A DNA stretch of 64,000 bases, from positions 248,001-312,000 of the forward strand of contig JACZZP010000008.1 in assembly GCA_015183035.1 (NCBI GenBank). The letters run 5' to 3'. Each line of letters starts with the position of its first letter. Within the stretch, counting starts at the first letter, position 1. The notes beneath the pieces are model-generated. The model was not told the origin of the DNA. It saw only the letters and a list, made by a program, of their open reading frames with translations, and made no database searches. The translations under genes and the position numbers were made by a program. Origin of the DNA: Meloidogyne chitwoodi. Lineage: Eukaryota; Nematoda; Chromadorea; Rhabditida; Meloidogynidae. Of this stretch, positions 1 through 10,422 are shown in pieces.

Positions 1-1
1 T

Positions 2-409
2 TTACCCACAAGATTAAAAGACGTCAAAATATTTCATAAAGAAAGCACTTCAATTATGGAGGAGGATACTCCTAGAGATTTAAAGAGAAGAAGAGAAGAG
101 AGTTTGTATGCTAATAAGAGACAAAAGATAGTTGATATTGATGTGAATGTTAATCAAATTGCAAACTTTATTGAAATAATTGACGAGAAATTAGAAATTA
201 AAGATATTGTAAATGCTTTAATGGAAATGTTGACGACAGACAAGTAAAAAAAACAATTTAATTTTTGAAAATATTTTTTCAGATATAAAGAGGACGTTTT
301 TAATGTATTTAAACATTTGCATCATAAATGGGAAAATAAAACACCTGAGGAAGTTTTTCTAGGAGAAGTTGAAAACGTTTCAAAATATAAAGGTGTTAGG
401 ATAAATTAA
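2..409 (+). CDS. UGT-like fusion paralogue 1, C-terminal part (5' end outside window)
   Basis: Two exons are visible: the frame is open from base 2 to 243, then an intron 244-282 (GTAAAA...TTTTCAG) and an exon 283-409 ending in TAA. The protein has a basic patch (KRRR, then NKRQK) followed by a helical-looking region with DVNVNQIANF, and ends in KWENKTPEEVFL. The paralogue at 3837-7406 has the same tail, with the same intron phase and the shared stretch LPTRL...STS just upstream, so this is the end of a second copy of that gene. The ATG at 56 is internal. The 3' flank is also duplicated, including an A-rich TACAAAAAA tract and a shared stretch up to about 570. Function is unknown. If the missing 5' part matches the paralogue, it is a glycosyltransferase-like fold with a nuclear-type basic tail. 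Confidence 0.7.
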
Positions 410-416
410 GGAAGGA

Positions 417-475
417 ATGGAAAAATATAAAAAAATACAAAACAAAAAATACAAAAAAAAAAACAAAAAATTCTT
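417..475. repeat. short A-rich TACAAAAAA tract behind paralogue 1
   Basis: This is a short run of ATACAAAAAA-type units immediately 3' of the stop codon. It matches the much longer tract at 7430-7700 behind the second paralogue, so both the tract and the flank after it (to about 570) belong to the duplicated segment. Confidence 0.6.
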
Positions 476-598
476 TCGATTTTTTTGTAAATATTTATTT
501 TAATTTTTCTTCTCTCTTTTATGTTAGATATTAGAATAAACTGTAAATACCCCAAAATTAAATATTTTTTAAATTTAAAATTAAATCTGACTCGGTCA

Positions 599-1148
599 GG
601 GGCCGTAGGTTAAAAAGAGAGTAAGGGTTAACCAACCCATAACTGAGGGTAAACATACCTCTTACCCCCATAGGTTAAAATGCGAGTAGCACTAACTCCG
701 GGTTCGGGGTCAATCTACTCGGGTTGAATAACCCTGAGTTGAGGGTAAAAACCAACCTTTAGGTTAGAAAGCGAGTAACGGGTCGATTTACCTCTAGTTG
801 AGGGTAAAATGGCAACCCTCATCATGAGGGTTAGCAGATTTTTCTAATGGCTCTAACTCTGTTCAAAAAAATGTTTTAATTCCAAAATTTTGTACAGATG
901 ATCTCCTAAGAGTTTTAAACTACTCTTATAAATTTTAGAATTTTAGGTTAAATATTTATTGAGTTACAATTTAAAATGTAAAAGTTGTCATTTTTGACTG
1001 TATGGTTAAGTGGGATAATAGTGGGTAACACATCGAGTAACGGGTAAATTTTTTAACATAGGTGTTAACCCTTTACCCATAGGCTAGAAAAAGGGTACCA
1101 GGGTTTATTTACTCGAGTAAACTAAATCTTTTTTTAACCTACGGCCCC
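599..1148. mobile_element. MITE-like element with GGGCCGTAGGTTAAAAA terminal inverted repeats
   Basis: The ends are near-perfect inverted repeats: GGGGCCGTAGGTTAAAAA at about 599-616 and its complement at about 1131-1148. A direct CAG flanks each end (CAG-GGGCCG and CGGCCC-CAG), which may be a 3-bp target-site duplication. The interior has no coding potential and is filled with variants of GGGTTAA, CGAGTAA and TTGAGGGTAA in both orientations, like the subterminal repeats of a non-autonomous DNA transposon. The superfamily is not identified. Confidence 0.6.
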
Positions 1149-1598
1149 AGGAGAACACTGCCTCGAACCTACAATTGCCTTGAAAGGCTTTTTCATTCCT
1201 CAATCCAACTTTGATTTTTTTAATTTAATAAATATTGACTGGTCTCGAGTTTATTGGCTTTTTTAATTTTTTTTCTTGCCATCACTAATATTGGGCCTTT
1301 CTTTAAATTTTTTCTTGCCCCAATTAAAGTGCTTTACTTATACGTGTAATTATTTAATTGGTTAAAAGACAACGAATAATTAATTTAAATTTAGATATAT
1401 TAGCTGTCAACTGATTATTTATCTCCCCAACCTTTCATTCAATTTCATTTAAAATTTATTAGAAAATTAGCTATATTTAATTTTAAAGTTAAATAAAATT
1501 TTTAAAAAGATATTTATATTACCTTATTAAATTTTTATAATTTTTTATTTTAGTTGTTGATTAAAATTATTTTTATATTTAATTCCGTAAAGAAAAGA
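1149..1598. other. intergenic, no gene seen
   Basis: AT-rich sequence with scattered stops in all frames and no conserved protein. I see nothing here beyond simple A and T tracts. Confidence 0.5.
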
Positions 1599-1793
1599 AT
1601 GATTCTAAAGTATTTTGTTTTTTTGCTTGTAATTGTTTTTGTAATAAAACAATTAAATGGAATGAGGAGGGCAGGGGGAAGTAAAGGTAAAGGAGTCGAT
1701 CGGTTCAATCTATCAATTATATATATAGAAAAACAAGGCGTTTCGTTTACAAAAAGTCTACAGCCTTTATGGATAGTAGGAGAGTTCTGGTAG
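1599..1793 (+). CDS. candidate small secreted protein (weak)
   Basis: A 64-residue frame starting MILKYFVFLLVIVF, a good signal peptide with a likely cleavage after about residue 21, followed by a Gly/Lys-rich segment (RRAGGSKGKG) and a short polar tail. No family is recognised. A possible splice donor (CTG-GTAGTT) lies just before the stop, so this could be the first exon of a longer or decayed gene. The following 1.6 kb is repeat-rich and I found no second exon. It could be a chance frame in AT-rich DNA. Confidence 0.25.
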   Translation: MILKYFVFLLVIVFVIKQLNGMRRAGGSKGKGVDRFNLSIIYIEKQGVSFTKSLQPLWIVGEFW

Positions 1794-1849
1794 TTGAACA
1801 TGTTGCTGGGTACTTGTGATGGGGCATCTAGGAAAAATATGACCTTTTT

Positions 1850-1888
1850 GATGCGGGGGTTTCTTCCCGCCGAAACAGCCCCCGCATC
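1850..1888. repeat. GC-rich hairpin
   Basis: GATGCGGGGG at 1850-1859 pairs exactly with CCCCCGCATC at 1879-1888 around an 19-base centre. It is strikingly GC-rich for this window. No RNA family is recognised. Confidence 0.5.
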
Positions 1889-2117
1889 GCATCTATCTCG
1901 TGAACGGGAGGAGATAGCGGAAAGCTTCTGCTTGGAGGGGGATGGCCCACGATTAGTAGATAATTTTGGAAAAAATTTTTTTTGAAAAATCTCACGTCTA
2001 AGTGGCGTTTTGCTTGGCTAACCCTTTTTAAATGCTGGCATTTTGTCCATGCGATAGGGTAGTGACCAAATATTGCAAATACAATTAAGAGAACGGGTGA
2101 ATATAGGGGAAAATGTT

Positions 2118-2450
2118 TGGGAGGGATAATATGTAATCGGATATGGGGAATTTTTTGGGACAGGTTATTTTGGTGCCGAACTTGAGTGTGGCGCTGAAAT
2201 GGCCGAATATGATATACTTTCAAAATATGTAGGATTGTTTGGTGGGATAATGGGTAATCAGTTGTGGGGAGTTCAATTGACAAGGTCATTTTGGTGCAGA
2301 AATTAATTGCGGCACCGAAATGGGCATCGAATAATAAACTAAAAATAATTTGGAAGTATTTGAGGGATAATGGGTAATCGGCTATGGGGAATTAAATGGG
2401 ATGGGTCATTTTGGTGCCAGACTTGAGTGTGGCACTGAAATGGCCGATTG
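2118..2450. repeat. three diverged ~120-bp units carrying inverted GGCACTGAAATGGCC words
   Basis: Three imperfect units start at about 2118, 2240 and 2362. Each has GGATAATGGGTAATC, then GG-CATTTTGGTGCC, about 12 bases, and GGCACTGAAATGGCC or a variant, so each unit ends in a small stem-loop made from the word family described in the findings. Short open frames here on the minus strand look like by-products of the repeat. Confidence 0.55.
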
Positions 2451-3420
2451 AAAATTTAAATTGCTTTTTTGAGTGCGAAAGTGAAGTCGGGAGTTTTGAG
2501 TGCAGTTGAGGCATTTGTAGCCACAAGTGTAGGCTGCAAAAATCTGGGAGCCACTTGAGTCTGGGATGAGTGATTGGGGTGATTTGAGTCAAAAAGTGGT
2601 GGTCACTGAGTCAATTTTTAAAATCGGAGAGCAAAACCCGATTTTACCAGCCCACGTGTATAGCATGTTCTGGGGTCCGAAAAACATAAGAATTGTTGTG
2701 GGTCCACTTGAGTCTCAGTGAGTTAGAGTCCGAAAAGTGATTCGGACTCTGACGGTTTTTTGACCGTACTTTTGCGAAAAATTTTTAAAAAATTTTCTGA
2801 CTTCGGATTTGTTTTCAGGGAGTGTTTTTACCCTATTTAAGTCATTTTTACGAAAAAAAATTTTCAAAATTTTTCCATAGGGGTACCCCTGTTGGAATAT
2901 TTTCCAAAATTTCCAATCGACCTTAACTTTACGAGTTTTGATAGGATTGAAATGAAACAAATGTTATTAAATAAAGAAAAAAATTAGTTAAATAAAGAAA
3001 AAAATTAGCTATTTTATGAATGAAAATTTTTTTAAAAATGTAAAGTTTAGGGGTACATAGGGTCAAAAATCTGAAAATTCGAAAATTTTCGGTTTTTCGA
3101 AAAATTTTCGGTTTTTTTTGCCATGGGTCTGGATTTAAAGTATTTTTATTAAATCAGGCATATTTTTTAAAATCTATAATCAGTTTAACATCATCAAAAA
3201 ATGTTACTTTTGAAAAAGTTATGATTTTTTGAAAATTTGGGCATAAAATCCTATCCAAATTTTGAGAGCCAAAATGGCCTACTACAAAATTAAAGTATGG
3301 GGACCAAATTATATATAATTTGAAAGCCCTTGACGAGAGGAGCTCAAAAATATTTTTTATAAAATTTTTCGATCAACTTTGACCAAGTTGCGGGGGGTTA
3401 AAGTTTCGGTTGAGGTGGTT
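2451..3420. other. intergenic, no gene seen
   Basis: No recognisable coding sequence. There is a local inverted pair around 2727-2750 (GAGTCCGAA...TTCGGACTC), and otherwise low-complexity AT-rich DNA. Confidence 0.45.
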
Positions 3421-3423
3421 CAC

Positions 3424-3712
3424 TGGCGTTTGAGGGCCGAAGGCCCTCAAACGCCGGAGGGTTGCACCACCTCTTTGGCACCCACCACGACTTTTGCTCC
3501 CACCACAACTTTCTTAACTTTAGCGTGGCGTTTGAGGCCGAAGGCCCTCAAACGCCGGAGGGTTGCACCACCTCTTTGGCACCCACCACGACTTTTGCCC
3601 CCACCACCACTTTCCAAACTTTAGCGGTGCGTTTGAGGGCCGAAGGCCCTCAAACGCCGGAGGGTTACACCACCTCTTTGGCACCCACCACGATTTTTAA
3701 CCCAACATAACT
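3424..3712. repeat. GC-rich tandem repeat, three units of ~92-112 bp, each with a perfect palindrome
   Basis: Units begin at about 3424, 3536 and 3628. Each contains GCGTTTGAGGGCC-GAA-GGCCCTCAAACGC (13-bp arms; the middle unit lacks one G), followed by CCGGAGGGTTGCACCACC and a CACCACGACTTTTG-type stretch. The open frames across it merely reflect the repeat. Confidence 0.75.
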
Positions 3713-3836
3713 TCACACCGCTCATGACGCACATATTCCAACGAAAAATCCCTGCTAGGACCCTTTCAAAGCCGCAGGCTTTCAACGCCCAAAATATTTT
3801 CAATTCCCTCGGCGCGTCTCCCTAAAGTATTTTTTA

Positions 3837-6800
3837 ATGTTCCCCATGTTATTAATTTTCCCCATAATTTTATACACTGCACTGAGCATACCTACGCTGG
3901 TTATACCAGAAGAAAAACAAAAAACATACGAAATGGGAGGAGGCAGCGGTACTAAAATTGAAGAAAAACAACGTGTTCTGTTCATTGCAACTTGTTTCAA
4001 CCCGGCACATTATGAAAAAAATAAAATATTTGCCGAATTGTTGACTAAGCGTTACTTTGTGGTAAGTAACGTGTTAATTTTTTTTAAAAAGGCTAGTATT
4101 AAAAAATTAATTTTAGCGTTTTGTAATTATACAAACTGACAATGTTCGTGAGTTTCCAGTTAATAAAGAAATATTTGTTTCTAATTTGTTTAATAAGAGA
4201 AAAAATACATATGAATATGTCTATCATACAGTAAAAAATTCCAGAAATTTTAATGAAGTTGATAGAATTTACAATAATCCATCATACACTGCCTTCAGAG
4301 GTAAATGGAGTTTCAAGCATTTTTTAAATTTAATCGCCTATATCCTCTCTACTAGCGTTACAAAATTTTTCCCTGTTCTTTTGCCATTTATTCAACAAAA
4401 ATTTTTTTTTGTAAAGATAGATAATTGAATTAATGAAATAATTAAAATTTAAATTTAGATATATTATCAGAGAGAGTTGACTTTATTAAACGGATGAAAA
4501 ATTCGAATTTTGATATGGCATTTTTTGACACAATAGATATGGGAGCATTACAACTTTTTTTAGCTATTGACATTAAAAATATTTTTGGAATTAGTAATAC
4601 TCAATTTTTCCCTCAACAATATATATTCAATGATGAAAATACATCAGCAGAAGGTGTTGATTTTAAATTCTTTTCATTATTCCAAAAGCTGAACTTTTCG
4701 TTTTTATGCAATTTAAAATTTTGTAATAATAAGGGTAAATGATACCCAAACTTTCGTAGACACTTGCAGACCCTCCTTTGTAAGCCAGATGCAATGTAAA
4801 AGTAAGAGATTTTCACTAAACCACTTACTGCAACAATGAGACAATAAATAGACTCATTAAATATAAAAGGGCCAAGGTAGCGGTATAAAATATAATTTAA
4901 TTTTATGTTAAAATAAGCTTCCTAAAACAATAAAACTTTTAGAAGATATCGATATCAGTGAACAAGATGAACTTTCGATTGAATATGAAAATATGATAAC
5001 AACTTATAAAGCTGTTTTTGACAAAATGGTTCAAATTTAAATTTTAAAAAATTTAAAAATGTTTATTTAGGACAATTGGTTATATAGAACTGTGCCCGAA
5101 AGTTTAAAAGAAAAACTTTACGAAATTAATAATTATATAAGCCAGTTTAAAGGAATGTTTTTTAACGATGGTGATGCTTCAAAACAAAATTTTTACAAAA
5201 TTAAAACTATTTACGAAGAGAGGATTAAAGGAATATTTATTAACGGCGATGAATTATTAACAAATTTTATAGACGGAAATATAAAATCTATAATTCACCA
5301 TTATGTTGGTGGAATTAATTTAAATAATTTGGAAGAAATTAGAACAGTTAGTTTTAATTTTGTAAACTTTTTTTTAAATTTTATTTAAAAGAAATAAAAG
5401 TTTAGCCCAACTAACATGTTCGAACCTGCGTCCTTTCTAACATAATCAGACGCTCTACCGACTGAGCTACCGAAACGACTATTACTTTTCTCTTTTAATT
5501 TAACTTAAATCACCATCTAATGGTTTAATCTCTTAAATCTCTTTTACAATATTTATTCGCTTTATTTATAATTATATTAAATAAATACTTTTTTAGAATG
5601 AAACAAACAACAATTCGAATAGAGAAAATATTCAAGTGATTATAGATTTTGAAAATTGTTATGAACTTTTAATACATAAAAAGAGTTTTATTAATTCTTT
5701 ATTAGAAGCTTTTTATATAAATTCTAAAAAGAGTATTATTAATTCTTTTTTACTTGCTTTTAATAAAATTTCTAAAATATTGAAACAAAAAGGAAAAGAA
5801 ATTACATTTATTTACAATTGTCATGTAATTGAAAAAGATTTAAATTTAATTGAATTTAATAATAAACTTGAAAAAATAGAAATAGAGTTTGAGTTTAAAT
5901 ATTTATCTAGGGAGTTAAAAAAATCCAAAAAAGATGAATATTTATTTCAACTTTTGAAAAAAAAGGATGATAAATCTGATATGTTAACAACAGAGTATGA
6001 TCATTTATTTGGCCTGTTAAAGAATTTTGAGAATTATTTATTCAAAATGTTGGAAGAAATTGGGAAAGTTAGATTAGAAACAGCGTTTGGAAATTTTAAT
6101 AAAGAATTGACAAAAACTTGCGAACATTTATTTAAGTTGTTTAAACAAACAGATGAAAATAAAGTTAATATAACAAAAATAGCTCATCAACATGTACCTA
6201 AGGATTTGAAAAAATCCGAGGAAGCTTTATTTAATGAGTTGGAAAGACTTGAAGAAAATAGACTTTTTGAAATAAATAAAATATATGAACAGTTAATTGA
6301 AGTGTTTGAAGAAATCGGGAAAAATTTATCTGAATCTTTGCAAGGAATTGAGAAAGAAAAATTTGATATATTAAAAAAAGTTTTAGAAGATTTATCTGAA
6401 GAGTTGAAAAAATCTGAGACCTATTTAATTGAAGAGCTGAAAAGAATAGAAAAAAAGAAAAATATTTTTATGCAGGATGAATTGGGTATGTTTCATAAAA
6501 TAAGTTACACAGTATACGAGTTATCTAAGCATGTCCTTTATATCACCACTAATAAAATCAACAAGCCTTTTTTCATTTGTTGTTTCAGTTTCATTTTTTG
6601 TTTGTTTCATTTTTTGTTTCAGTTTTATTTTTTAGTTTTAAGGATGTAACTCATTTGTACCATATATCTCATTTCTAACTTTTTTATATTTTTTAATTTC
6701 TAGCAAATGGCAAAACAAACTTAATAATTTCCAACTGCTCTAGTTCACAAATAATTGAAGCAATTGCTTTTAATGTTCAAATTCTTTGTGTGCCTACAGA

Positions 6801-7406
6801 ACAAATATATAAAGCATCAAAAATTCATCATTATGATATTGATAAATTTGGTCAGATTTCTAATTTACCTACAAGATTAGAAAATCTCGAAATAGAGCAT
6901 GCAGGGAGCACATCGACTTTAATGGCTCCGAACGTCAATTTACCCACTCCTGCTTCAACAGGAGAAATAATGGTGGTGGAAGCTCAACCTTCTACTAATA
7001 TTTTAAAAAGAAAATTTGATCAGATTTCTAATGCAGAAGAAGAGGAAGAAATAGAGGAGAATAATAATTATTCCTCCGTTTGGAGTTTTTTGCCGTGGTC
7101 TAAGAAGCAAAAAAAATTCGATAATGATGTGAATGTAAACAAAATTGCAAACTTTTTAGAAATTATTAACGGCGAATTAAAAAAAGATGATATTGTAAAA
7201 GCTTTAATAGAAATGTTGATAAGAAAAATGTAAAAAAAACACTTAATTTTCGATTTTTGAAAAAAATTTTTTTCAGGTATAAGAAAAATATTTTTCAAGC
7301 ATTTAATTATTTGCATGAAAAATGGCAAAATAAATCACCACAGCAAATTTTTCTAGAAGAAGTTGAAAAGGTTGTTTCAAAAGATAAAGGAGAGGAATTA
7401 GAATAA
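3837..7406 (+). CDS. diverged UDP-glycosyltransferase-like protein with coiled-coil insert and basic/acidic C-terminal region
   Basis: Model: 3837-4061, 4117-4300, 4459-4734, 4943-5028, 5071-5361, 5597-6485, 6704-7229, 7277-7406; phases agree at each junction, though the 5028 and 5361 donors have alternatives. A signal peptide (MFPMLLIFPIIL) is followed by a UGT-type N-terminal half: RVLFIATCFNPAHYEKN, FIKRMKNSNFDMAFFDT, then HHYVGGINL like the usual YIGGI. Next come the VIIDFENC...FIYNCHV strand (family: VLVSFGS...FIWKY) and about 200 residues of charged coiled coil (about 5880-6480). NLIISNCSSSQIIEAIAFNV replaces the family's FITHGGxxSxxEA donor-sugar signature, with His and both Gly lost, so ordinary transferase activity is unlikely. 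The tail has LKRKFDQ, an acidic run, SKKQKK, and the DVNVNKIANF domain shared with paralogue 1. The usual C-terminal membrane anchor is not seen. Confidence 0.65.
5400..5477 (-). pseudogene. degenerate tRNA-like sequence inside UGT-like intron
   Basis: On the minus strand the sequence has a complete D arm (TAGCTCAGTCGGTAGAGC), a partly paired anticodon arm (TCTG/TAGA), AGGAC, and a T loop GGTTCGAAC, in correct order and spacing over about 77 nt. The T stem does not pair and the acceptor stem pairs at only about 5 of 7 positions, so it is probably a tRNA pseudogene or SINE head. It lies antisense within the intron 5362-5596. Confidence 0.5.
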
Positions 7407-7429
7407 ATTAAAGAAATTATGGAAAATTT

Positions 7430-7700
7430 AAAAAAATACAAAAAAATACAAAAAAAATACAAAGAAAAATACAAAAAAAAATACAAAAAAATACAAAAAA
7501 AATACAAAAAAATACAAAAAATACAAAAAAATACAAAAAATACAAAAAAATACAAAAAAAATACAAAAAAATACAAAAAAAATACAAAAAAATACAAAAA
7601 AATACAAAAAAAATACAAAAAAAAATACAAAAAAAAAATACAAAAAAATACAAAAATACAAAAAAAAAATATAAAAAAAATATAAAAAAATACAAAAAAA
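7430..7700. repeat. ~270-bp TACAAAAA tract
   Basis: Continuous units of TACAAA followed by variable numbers of A (period about 6-10), immediately downstream of the UGT-like stop codon. The Lys/Tyr and Phe/Tyr frames across it are by-products. Confidence 0.85.
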
Positions 7701-7846
7701 ATTAACAAAAAATCTTTTCACCTTTTGTACATATTTATTTTAATTTTTCATCTCTGTTAGATATTAGAATAAATTGTAAATACCCCCAAAGATTAATTTT
7801 AATTATTTTTTAATTTAAAAAATTAAAAATAAATTAGTTAAATTTA

Positions 7847-10422
7847 TTAAAAATTAGCAAAACTTCTTTTGGAAATAAAAACAAGTAAAGCACCAATAAA
7901 AATGAGACCAAATGCAATTATATTAATTATTAAATTTCTTCTATTCTTTAAAAATATTATTTTTTAAAAATTAATTAAATTTAAGACATACCAGAGGAAT
8001 TTCTTTAAAATAAAAAATACTCCATATTGAAGCTACACAGCCTGGTATTGTTATTAATATTGGGTATGTGACTGTTTGGGTGAGTAAATCATTTGAAAGA
8101 AAAAGACAAATCATCCCAATTCCCCATATTGCTCCACTCAAAAGAGAAGGTAATATTACTTGTGAATTTGTTACTGGACGATTTTTCCTTCGAGAAAATT
8201 AATAAAATTATTTTATTTTGTTTGAGGACGTTTCAGTATCAAGCTTAAAATATTGAGGACGTTTCAGTGCCAAACTTAAAAATATTGAGGACGCTTAGGT
8301 GCCACATTTAAAAATAATGAGGACGTTTCAGTGCCAAACTTAAATATTGATGACGTTTCAGTGCCAAGCTAGGCACCAAACACTCCACTTTCCTACTATT
8401 TTACATTTTATTTATTAAAAACTTGATCTTACATAAAAATAGAATAACAAATGAAAATACAAGTAGCACCAATAAATACACCAAAATAATGTGAGAAAAT
8501 GTAATTTAACCCGCTTTTTGGATATCCTGAAAATTGTTCCAAATTGTCTTGAATATCTATAAAAAAATTTTTTAATATTTAGATTGTAGAAAATATTAAA
8601 AAACATACAAATAACAGGAATCACAGTTACTGAATAAAAAAATCCTGAGATTAATGCCAAAGAAGTACAACTAAATAATTAGCGATTTTAAATTTTTTAA
8701 GCATTCTATTATTCATTATTTTTTTTATTTTATTGCTCATTTTATAGTAAATTTAATTCTCTATTCATTGATATAAAAATTATTAAAATTGGACGTTTCA
8801 GTGCCAAGTTATAAGCTTGGCACTGAAACGTCCAAAACATACAAAAGGCGATGTGAGTTTCGCATCATCCATTTTCTTATTCTTTTGGATATTCCAAAAT
8901 TGTTTTGATTCATTTTAAACATAAAACTGGTGGAATTTCTTTTACAAACAACAGGAGAAGTATTTTGAGTGTTTATAGGTTGGTCAAGACTAACAGATTT
9001 TCTTAATTGTAAAATTCTACGGCCATTTTTCTCCTTTATTTTCTGATATTGGGTGTTACAGTAAGATTCTTTTGTCTCTAAAATAAAATTAAAAAGTTTT
9101 ATGGAATTTGTGCTGTTTAGGCAAACACCCCATTTATTCGCAGGAAAATATTTTATCTTTAAAAAACGAAAATATTTTCCTGCGAATAAATGGGGTGACT
9201 GCCTAAACAGCACAAAAGTTCCAATTAAAGTTTTAAAAATTAATTAGCCTTCTTCTAAAGGTTCATTAATTTCCCTCCTTTGACTTCTTCTGTCACCCTC
9301 AAAAAGAGGAAAAGAATTTCGCATATTTAAGCAGTAATGCCTTCCAGGAAATATATGAGCTTGTTTTTTGTTGTTATTAGGAAATGATTTTTCGATAAAT
9401 GCAAAACAAATACCACTAAAAATAAATTTTATTTTTATTTTTTTTAAATTAATTTTTGGCGTTGTGTTTTTATTTTTTCTTACTCACCCTATAATTATTG
9501 TTATCAGACCAAAAATATTTAACAATTCATTTTCTGGTATTTTCTGTTTTAGACCAAAAAGTCCAAAACGTCCAGTAGACCATCCTGTCAATATGTTTGT
9601 TGTTGACCACAATAAAAGCGCTGGGGCTAAACCAAGACCGGCAATCACAAATTGGGCAAGAGAATTTGCTAATAAAGTGAAAATTATTAATTATTTTGTA
9701 GTTAAATAATTAAATTTTAAATGAGACTCAAATGTCCAATTATTTAATTTTTCTGGTGAGACTCAAATGTCCAATTATTTGATTTTTCTAGTGAGACTCT
9801 AATGTCCAATTATTTAATTTTTCTAGTGACTCAAACGTCCTATTTTTTATTTAATTCTAACCAATTGTCCAAAGCATTCCTCCAGCAGTTACAGTAATTC
9901 TAAATGGTGGGTATCCCATAAATATATTAATAATAAATCCAACAATTAGACTGCCAAAGGACATAATCCATTGGATAAAAATAACTAAATTAAATTTAAA
10001 AAAATAAATTTATAAAAATTAAATAATACCATCATTTCCTAGAGAATATAGCCTAATTGGAACATGCTAAAATCATAATAAAAATTTAAAAATGTTTAAT
10101 AAAAATCAATTTTTAAGGTAAAAATAACTGAGACTCAAGTGTCCAATTTTTTGTGAGACTCAAATGTCCTCTTATTAAATTTTTTTAGTGACTCAAATGT
10201 TCTTTATTTTTTATTGGACTCAAACGTCCAATTATTAATATTTTTTAGTGAGACTCAAATGTCCAGTTATTAAAAAATTATTTTAAAATTCACCATAGAA
10301 CCAAAACATAAGGCACCAATAAATACAACAAGAATTCCAATAAAATTTCCTTCCTCATTTTCCTTGCTAACATTTGCTTCATTTATAATTGTTAAAATTG
10401 AATAATTAAAAGTGACTAGCAT
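7847..10422 (-). CDS. TMEM144-like multi-span membrane protein
   Basis: A minus-strand gene of about ten exons; the last ones are 8670-8609, 8556-8433, 8187-7992 and 7945-7847, with consistent phases. Earlier exons lie near 10422-10290, 10056-10030, 9990-9870, 9705-9490, 9388-9240 and 9085-8847. Family hallmarks: HVPIRLYSLGND-G-VIFIQWIM, GYPPFRITVTAGGMLW, LLLWSTTNMLTGWSTGRFG, the loop VTVIPVIYIQDN, YIFSHYFGVF, and SGAIWGIGMICLFLSNDLL...FYFKEI near the end. TMEM144 proteins resemble drug/metabolite-type carriers with about ten helices; sugar transport has been suggested for the family. A charged loop of roughly 100 residues in the middle (about 9388-8847) is longer than in typical members. The donor after the GEINEPLEEG-like end near 9240 is unclear (possibly GC). 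Introns carry the 15-bp words and a long hairpin. Confidence 0.8.
8224..8372. repeat. five direct copies of GACGTTTCAGTGCCAA-type word in intron
   Basis: Copies at about 8224, 8252, 8286, 8319 and 8349, each preceded by GAG or GAT, spaced 28-34 bp apart within the TMEM144-like intron between 8433 and 8187. Confidence 0.8.
9110..9213. repeat. 104-bp near-perfect hairpin in TMEM144-like intron
   Basis: The arms run from GTGCTGTTTAGGCA at 9110 to CAGGAAAATATTTT at about 9154, and back from AAAATATTTTCCTGCG at about 9168 to TGCCTAAACAGCAC at 9213, with a loop of about 13 bases and a single small mismatch block (AAC against GAC). Weaker pairing extends a few bases outward. It could be a tiny MITE or a long-hairpin small-RNA precursor. 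Confidence 0.8.
9722..10270. repeat. nine copies of GAGACTCAAATGTCC-type word in introns
   Basis: Copies at about 9723, 9756, 9791, 9825, 10130, 10153, 10188, 10215 and 10250, most followed by AATTATT. All lie in two introns of the TMEM144-like gene. Confidence 0.8.

Noticed and set aside
1828..2592. Minus-strand frames of 66-153 residues
   Set aside because: They run through the diverged ~120-bp repeats and have no recognisable protein.
5400..5477. Functional tRNA gene
   Set aside because: T stem does not pair and the acceptor stem is broken.
7417..7721. Long Phe/Tyr/Ile or Lys/Tyr-rich frames on both strands
   Set aside because: They are by-products of the TACAAAAA tract, with no start context or family.
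8809..9213. 134-residue minus-strand frame beginning in the hairpin
   Set aside because: Only the middle part is exon; the start lies in the hairpin arm and the end in intron.
9368..9709. 113-residue plus-strand frame
   Set aside because: The minus strand here encodes the TMEM144 core (NMLTGWSTGRFG), so the plus frame is a shadow.
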